NCBI GenBank assembly: GCA_942492915.1
Contig: OW818662.1
Span: 1,488,001-1,552,000, forward strand
Source of the DNA: Turneriella sp942492915
GTDB taxonomy: Bacteria > Spirochaetota > Leptospiria > Turneriellales > Turneriellaceae
Reading direction: 5' to 3'
Length of the DNA: 64,000 bases
Positions 59,487-64,000 of the stretch are shown here, piece by piece. Each line of letters starts with the position of its first letter. The stretch's first letter is position 1. The notes under the pieces are model-generated. The model was not told the origin of the DNA. It saw only the letters and a program-made list of their open reading frames with translations, and searched no databases. Both the position numbers and the translations under genes were made by a program.

Positions 59487-61388
59487 TTACTTATCCTGCG
59501 AGGCGGGGTTAAAGCGCGTGAGTTCGTAGTTGCCGTATTTTTTGTAGTACGCCTTCTTCTGTGCGAAGGCCTTTTCTGTCAGCGCCCGATACGTTTGTGA
59601 GGTTTCACTCTCAGCAGTCGCGAGGTTTAGCTTCTCTGCTGGATCCTCACTCAAATCAAAAAGTTCTTCGCCACCGCTGCCCTTGCGTATGTACTTAAAG
59701 CGTTCGCCGACAATTCCCGAGAACTCGTCTTGCCAGTAGGCCTGCAGATGCGCAACACTCTGCGGCCCGCGGCGCAGCATCGACTTGCCGACGTGCAGCG
59801 CGCTTCGACGCTTTTCAAGCTGTAGCAGGTCGAGCACCGTGGGCAAGATATCGACGTGTGACGTTACGCGCGCAGAACGCTGCGCAGCCACGCCGTCTAT
59901 ATAGATCATCAATGGCACGTGTATATTCTCTTCATAAAGAAAGAACGGGTGGTTGTAGTTTCCCGCATGCTGGTAGAACGCCTCGCCGTGATCGCCCACC
60001 ACAATGAGGATCGAGTTCTTCAAGAGACCTTTCGTTTCGAGCGCCGAGAACACTTCACCGAAAGCCGTGTCGGCAAAATGCATCGAATTGTAGAAGCGAA
60101 TCTGTGACTTTTTCAGCGACGCATCACTTTCGATGAAGCTCGGGAAATCGTCGGGCACATTATAAGGATGGTGTGGGGCGAAAGCAAACATCACCGCAAG
60201 AAACGGCGATTCGGTCTTTTCGTTCACAAATGAGACCAAAGGACGAATCATTGCACGTTCATCGGCGGCGCCCCATGGTCCCATACCATTGTCGTAAGGC
60301 GGCTTCTTGAGCGTTTCGGCATCGAACATCTGCGCGAAACCCCGCTTTTGCATAAAGCGCTTCTGCTTCGCGTAGCCCAGATAGCCCGCATGCAGCGCTA
60401 TCGCACGGTAGCCCTCTTTTGCCAATACCTCAGAGAGGCAAGGCACGGGAAAATCGGGCAAGGCTAGTGAAATCCATGCGCCATCGGGCAACGCGTAAGC
60501 GCTGCAGAATGCGTTGTAAAAAGCGTTGATGCTCAGCGGAAAGTTGGCGTAGTGTCGGGTGAAGAAAAGCGAACGACCAGCGAGCCGATTCAGGTTGGGC
60601 GTCAGTTCTTTGCCCTGTATATTCTGCCCGATCACGCTCATGGGTGTCGATTCCAGAAAGTAGAGAATCACATTCTTCCGCTCGCTTCTCGGCACTTCGA
60701 TTGCCGGCAAAATATGCGAAGCCGCTGGCGATTCAAGAGAAGGAATAAGCTCATTGGCGCCCAGCGCGACATCGCTGCGCATCTGTTCGGGGGGGCGAGA
60801 CGCAAATGCAGCACTGATCGGATTTGAGATCAAACCAGGTTGGACTCGGTGAACCGAAACCACAAGTACGAGAGTACTTACAGCGCCCGCGACCAGCAAA
60901 GCCAGGAGGCGCATTTGCGGCACACCTACCTGCTGCGCCCTCTGACGCGCCAGCGTCAGAAGCGCGGTACTGGCCGCGCCCAATAAAAGGTGCTGCCAGC
61001 CCAGCTCATAGAGTCCCGAAACAATATTCTCTTTCCAGATGGAGGCAGTATCTGTGCGCACAAACCCCAGGGAGAATGGCCTTTCGTAAAGGCGTGCAAA
61101 GCCGAATGCGACAATGAGAAACAAAACCAGACTTAGAGACAAAAAGATGAAAGCTAACTTACGCCATCCCGAACCGAGGCGGTGAAAACCCACGAATACC
61201 AATGCGAAGAGCAGCGCCCAGGCAGCATCGGCCAGCAGAGCGGCGGTTAAGTCGGCAAGATCAAAGCCGTGTTGCCCGCCGACAAATATCAGGATCAAGA
61301 CATGAAAAATGAGGAAAACGGCAAAAAACAGCCCGGTCAAAAGTGCCATTGCGTAGACCCTGATTTTGTCACGCGCTGGCAATTTCAA
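59487..61388 (-). CDS. Membrane sulfatase / LTA synthase-like phosphotransferase
   Basis: A 633-residue protein with about five N-terminal helices (AMALLTGLFFAVFLIFHVLI, FALVFVGFHRLGSG and further) and a large extracytoplasmic sulfatase domain. VILYFLESTPMSVIG carries the metal-binding Glu and TPNLNRLAG the family start; the nucleophile region is NFPLSINAFYNAF, probably the Ser. IVVGDHGEAF (shown as GDHGEAFYQHAG) holds the second metal-ligand set. Members transfer phosphoglycerol or phosphoethanolamine groups to envelope polymers, or hydrolyse sulfate esters. Topology is like LtaS/EptA. Divergent by 15 bases from the next gene. Confidence 0.88.
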   Translation of the reverse strand: MKLPARDKIRVYAMALLTGLFFAVFLIFHVLILIFVGGQHGFDLADLTAALLADAAWALLFALVFVGFHRLGSGWRKLAFIFLSLSLVLFLIVAFGFARLYERPFSLGFVRTDTASIWKENIVSGLYELGWQHLLLGAASTALLTLARQRAQQVGVPQMRLLALLVAGAVSTLVLVVSVHRVQPGLISNPISAAFASRPPEQMRSDVALGANELIPSLESPAASHILPAIEVPRSERKNVILYFLESTPMSVIGQNIQGKELTPNLNRLAGRSLFFTRHYANFPLSINAFYNAFCSAYALPDGAWISLALPDFPVPCLSEVLAKEGYRAIALHAGYLGYAKQKRFMQKRGFAQMFDAETLKKPPYDNGMGPWGAADERAMIRPLVSFVNEKTESPFLAVMFAFAPHHPYNVPDDFPSFIESDASLKKSQIRFYNSMHFADTAFGEVFSALETKGLLKNSILIVVGDHGEAFYQHAGNYNHPFFLYEENIHVPLMIYIDGVAAQRSARVTSHVDILPTVLDLLQLEKRRSALHVGKSMLRRGPQSVAHLQAYWQDEFSGIVGERFKYIRKGSGGEELFDLSEDPAEKLNLATAESETSQTYRALTEKAFAQKKAYYKKYGNYELTRFNPASQDK

Positions 61389-61402
61389 TCCGATACTCGG
61401 GT

Positions 61403-62092
61403 ATGCGGTACAAGTGGCAGAACATGAAAAATCCGGCTTGGGATTATCCCGAGCTTTATTCGACTGTCACAGTACACTACGACCAGATCAAGGTTGAAGC
61501 GAGCCGCGCCGCAGGTCAGGTGCGCCTTGAAGTTAAGACGCTGCGCGGTGAGCACTATGAAAGTATTATCAAACACGGTGTGGTTCTGCGCGAGAAAGAT
61601 CTCAAAACTGGCGCGCTCGTTGACCTCACCGACATTTTAAGCATCTACCGCAAAGATTTCAGCTCGCTACCCGATACGCCGCTGCTGGCGTTGATCGGCG
61701 GCAACTACGGCATACAAACTGAATTTCTGGGTACGGCGGAGCGCATTATCGTACGCGACCGAACCCTGTTCGCAAGGCTCATGCGACTCATACGGGGAAT
61801 CGGACCCTGGATGCGCAGCCTTATGCGCAGGTCTCTATCGAATTTTAGTTATTACACAGCAGCGGCGCGCCCGGCAGACTTCGTCGACATGGCGATTATC
61901 GGCACGGCGACCTACGCCGCTTTTACCTATAATTTTGACTATCTGAGCGCTGGCTTTACCCTCTGCACCATGGCAATACTCACCGGTCTGGTCGACTGGC
62001 TGATACGCAAGCGTGAGCCATGGCTCATGAAAATCTATGCGTCCGTGGGTATTGCGAGCGTCGCGGTTTACCGCGGATACTTCTTTCAGTAG
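61403..62092 (+). CDS. Conserved-looking membrane protein of unknown function
   Basis: A 229-residue protein. The first 160 residues are soluble with strands and helices (WDYPELYSTVTVHYDQIKVE, LALIGGNYGIQTEFLG). The last 70 contain two to three hydrophobic helices (MAIIGTATYAAFTYNFDYL, FTLCTMAILTGLVDWLI). No family is recognised. An internal ATG at 61424 (MKNPAWDY) is an alternative start. Its end overlaps the convergent SemiSWEET gene by 7 bases. Confidence 0.6.
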   Translation: MRYKWQNMKNPAWDYPELYSTVTVHYDQIKVEASRAAGQVRLEVKTLRGEHYESIIKHGVVLREKDLKTGALVDLTDILSIYRKDFSSLPDTPLLALIGGNYGIQTEFLGTAERIIVRDRTLFARLMRLIRGIGPWMRSLMRRSLSNFSYYTAAARPADFVDMAIIGTATYAAFTYNFDYLSAGFTLCTMAILTGLVDWLIRKREPWLMKIYASVGIASVAVYRGYFFQ

Positions 62093-62343
62093 CGCCGCGC
62101 GTAATAGATCTTTAGCATACAGATCAGCACAACCAGCGCGAACGTGACCGCATTCGCCGCGACGATCGGTGCGCTGCCGAGCATGAGTCCGTAGACGAGC
62201 CAAAGAAAGGTTCCGGTGCTGAGCAATAGAAGCATATACAGCGAGACATCGCGCCCCGATCGGTTCTTGTAGACTCTAAGTACCTGTGGCACAAATGAAA
62301 TGGTCGTAATGAAACCTGCGAAAAATCCCAGATATTCAATCAT
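62086..62343 (-). CDS. SemiSWEET sugar transporter (MtN3/PQ-loop)
   Basis: An 85-residue protein of three membrane helices, one MtN3/saliva repeat. The PQ motif (Pro19-Gln20 in FVPQVLRVYKN) and SLYMLLLLSTGTFLWLVYGL are diagnostic of SemiSWEETs, which work as dimers to carry mono- or disaccharides by facilitated diffusion. SemiSWEETs are well known in Leptospira, which supports the taxonomic inference. Its ATG overlaps the stop codon of the FAD oxidoreductase gene upstream on the same strand, so the two are coupled. Confidence 0.95.
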   Translation of the reverse strand: MIEYLGFFAGFITTISFVPQVLRVYKNRSGRDVSLYMLLLLSTGTFLWLVYGLMLGSAPIVAANAVTFALVVLICMLKIYYARRY

Positions 62344-63971
62344 GTAGTACCCCGCAATATCCCCTGCGCCGCCATGATGCCCTGGTACTGCGCCTCTTCG
62401 AAATTACTCATTCCCGAAATATCAGAGTGTGCCCCGTAAAAATTGCGGTCAATATCCGCGAGCTGCGAACGCACACCTGAGGTTTGAAATCCCACTGTTG
62501 GTCTTACCATCGCGTGCGCCCAGCGATACACACCAACATCTTCGACGTAGTCTGCGATAGTCGGATGCGGGCGCTGCAATTCGCCGAGGGCGAAAGTATA
62601 GGCATCTTCGGCGGTCATGCGCAGAAGTTGCCGGCGGCTCGCCAATGTATCGTCAGCGTCAAACGCATGAAAAAAAGTGAGCGTGCGCGCGTGAGGCAGC
62701 TTGCCTGCGCGCTGGTGTTCGGCCACCACATAGCCCAGTGAACGCGATCCGAAGGTGACGTTATCCCACGCGGGAGCGAGGCCACCGAAATGGTTCACCA
62801 GTAGGTTGACCGTGAGCCACGGGGAATAGACAAACGATTGCGCCGCCGTTTTTTTCACGGGTGACAGGTCTGGATAAACGTATGGCAAGATAAACTTGGG
62901 CGCGGCAAAAACTACATTCTCCGCATACACAGATTCGGTCTCTTCGGTTGCGTGGTTGGTAAAATGGAGGCGGTAACCCTTCTTCTCTTTTATAATGAGC
63001 CTCAGTGACATGGCGCTTTTGATTCGAGCTTTCACGCGGCTGATCAGGTATTCGCTGACATACCCGTTTCCTTCGGGCCAAACCAGGTTGTGTGAATGGC
63101 TTCGCGCAGACGCACCGATGGCATCCGTGCCAGCGTCTGCCCCGACGCCTCCGTGCGAACGGGCTGCAAAATAGTGCAGCATTGCCCAGGCGCTCGTGTT
63201 TGCGCGGTTGCCGCCGTATTCGTCGCGGAGCACGTAGTCGATGTACCACATCAGACGCTGCGAAGTTATGCCGAGCTGCGACAGGTACTCGGCGGCGGTG
63301 ATGCGGTCGAAGGCAGTAAATTTTTGATCGGCCGATGATAGCGCTGCGGGAATCGTAAAAGCACGCCTGCCGTCGCGCCCGCGCGCATTTCGGTATTGCG
63401 CCATTTCGGCAAAAAAGCGCTCGATCTGGCTGCGGTCGCTCTGGCGGGCCCCCATAACCGGCACCAAACCTTCTTGCCAGTTTCCGTAGATAAAAAGGCG
63501 TTCTTCATTTGGGTGAACGAGAAATTCTTCGCTGTACTTGCCATTAGCATAGACGCCCATCTCTGCCAGCAGCTCCCTGACGTAGACCGCATCATCGCCC
63601 GGCGTCGGCAGGTAATGCGCCCCCCACGGGTAACGCCCCAGCCGGTTCTCTCCCCACGCGCAGTTTCCACCGGCTCGGTTCTCAAGTTCAAACAGAGTGA
63701 AATTCTGATAGCCGTGTTTTTGCAGGTACCATGCGGCCGAAAGCCCGCTTGTTCCACCGCCAATAATTGCCGTGCCGGTACGCTCTGTGTGCGTGCGTGC
63801 GTTCTGAAGATCAAAAGCCGTACGCAACGCATGACCACGTGCTGCATCTGGACCCTTGAGTTCTGTTTTTGCAGCACGGCGCCGAAGGGCGAACCATGCT
63901 GCACCGGAAAACAGCGCACCCAACGCTGCGAGAAGACCAATAAAGCTGCGCCGACTCAGGTCGCGGGGCAT
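62340..63971 (-). CDS. Tat-exported FAD-dependent amine oxidase-like oxidoreductase
   Basis: A 543-residue flavoprotein. The N-terminus has a twin-arginine signal (MPRDLSRRSFIGLLAALGAL), so it is likely folded before export to the periplasm. The FAD-binding Rossmann motif is TAIIGGGTSGLSAAWYLQKHG; further flavin-associated stretches are ENVVFAAPKFILPYV and YRWAHAMVRPTVGF near the end, as in amine oxidase/phytoene desaturase-like enzymes. I use the ATG at 63971, preceded by GGGGA; TTG at 63983 and GTG at 63974 are alternatives. The substrate is unknown. The gene is complete within the window. Confidence 0.85.
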   Translation of the reverse strand: MPRDLSRRSFIGLLAALGALFSGAAWFALRRRAAKTELKGPDAARGHALRTAFDLQNARTHTERTGTAIIGGGTSGLSAAWYLQKHGYQNFTLFELENRAGGNCAWGENRLGRYPWGAHYLPTPGDDAVYVRELLAEMGVYANGKYSEEFLVHPNEERLFIYGNWQEGLVPVMGARQSDRSQIERFFAEMAQYRNARGRDGRRAFTIPAALSSADQKFTAFDRITAAEYLSQLGITSQRLMWYIDYVLRDEYGGNRANTSAWAMLHYFAARSHGGVGADAGTDAIGASARSHSHNLVWPEGNGYVSEYLISRVKARIKSAMSLRLIIKEKKGYRLHFTNHATEETESVYAENVVFAAPKFILPYVYPDLSPVKKTAAQSFVYSPWLTVNLLVNHFGGLAPAWDNVTFGSRSLGYVVAEHQRAGKLPHARTLTFFHAFDADDTLASRRQLLRMTAEDAYTFALGELQRPHPTIADYVEDVGVYRWAHAMVRPTVGFQTSGVRSQLADIDRNFYGAHSDISGMSNFEEAQYQGIMAAQGILRGTT

Positions 63972-64000
63972 CACATTCCCCAATCGCGGGGGGTGCGAAA

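Overview
The window reads as a chromosomal segment of a diderm (Gram-negative type) bacterium of moderate GC content. It carries many signal peptides, spirochaete-style lipoproteins with relaxed lipoboxes (for example an Ala-Ala-Cys or Ser-Ala-Cys junction), outer-membrane barrels, an ExbB/ExbD pair, LeuC/LeuD, a SemiSWEET sugar transporter and alkane/fatty-acid genes. Taken together I infer a member of the Leptospirales (Leptospiraceae, perhaps Turneriella-like). That is inference from gene content, not a database match. No rRNA, tRNA, CRISPR array, insertion sequence or prophage was recognised.

Layout. (1) 1-13259, minus strand: a probable operon encoding an alpha-2-macroglobulin-like protein with a CxEQ thioester motif, a small exported protein, a transglutaminase-DUF2126 fusion, a circularly permuted ATP-grasp fused to an alpha-E domain, a second transglutaminase, and a second circularly permuted ATP-grasp cut by the window edge. 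(2) 13380-19378, plus: methyltransferase, HD-domain protein resembling the C-terminal half of CCA-adding enzymes, murG, an exported protein and an MFS exporter. (3) 19413-24446, minus: two zinc-ribbon/DUF4178 proteins, a small membrane protein, a DUF350 protein and an AsmA-like protein. (4) 24579-26969: pgk and an aminotransferase. (5) 26974-30990: acyl desaturase divergent from an acyl-CoA synthetase/alkane monooxygenase pair, with a palindrome between them. (6) 30947-39973: acyltransferase, DUF6279-type lipoprotein, a decayed lipoprotein gene, two modular surface lipoproteins (LamG and NHL tails on a shared N-terminal module), a barrel protein, a FecR-domain protein and an exported protein. 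(7) 40051-42375: TPR-like membrane protein, efp with a terminator-like leader, and rpmG. (8) 42419-47794: PD40-OmpA envelope protein divergent from ExbB-ExbD-PAS-membrane-RibD_C genes. (9) 47778-52612: mutL, an RNA-binding protein, a Lys-rich exported protein, a divergent uracil-DNA glycosylase-like protein, a DksA-like protein that has lost most zinc ligands, and a LysR regulator. (10) 52722-54806: leuC-leuD. (11) 54815-63971: kelch lipoprotein, CsgG-like/barrel protein, a GH3 N-acetylhexosaminidase, a membrane sulfatase, a hypothetical membrane protein, SemiSWEET and a Tat-exported FAD oxidoreductase.

How they fit together. The window is rich in envelope biology: peptidoglycan synthesis and recycling (murG, GH3), proton-driven envelope energisation (ExbB/ExbD with a PD40-OmpA anchor), surface lipoproteins, and LTA-synthase-like sulfatase chemistry. 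The strongest candidate for a little-described system is the A2M/transglutaminase/ATP-grasp/alpha-E operon. By family knowledge it combines enzymes that could form and break amide bonds with a covalent-trap protein. The DUF4178-DUF350-AsmA operon is the second candidate. Start codons were adjusted where an internal start gave a better ribosome-binding site, signal peptide or non-overlap. Residue numbers were counted by hand.
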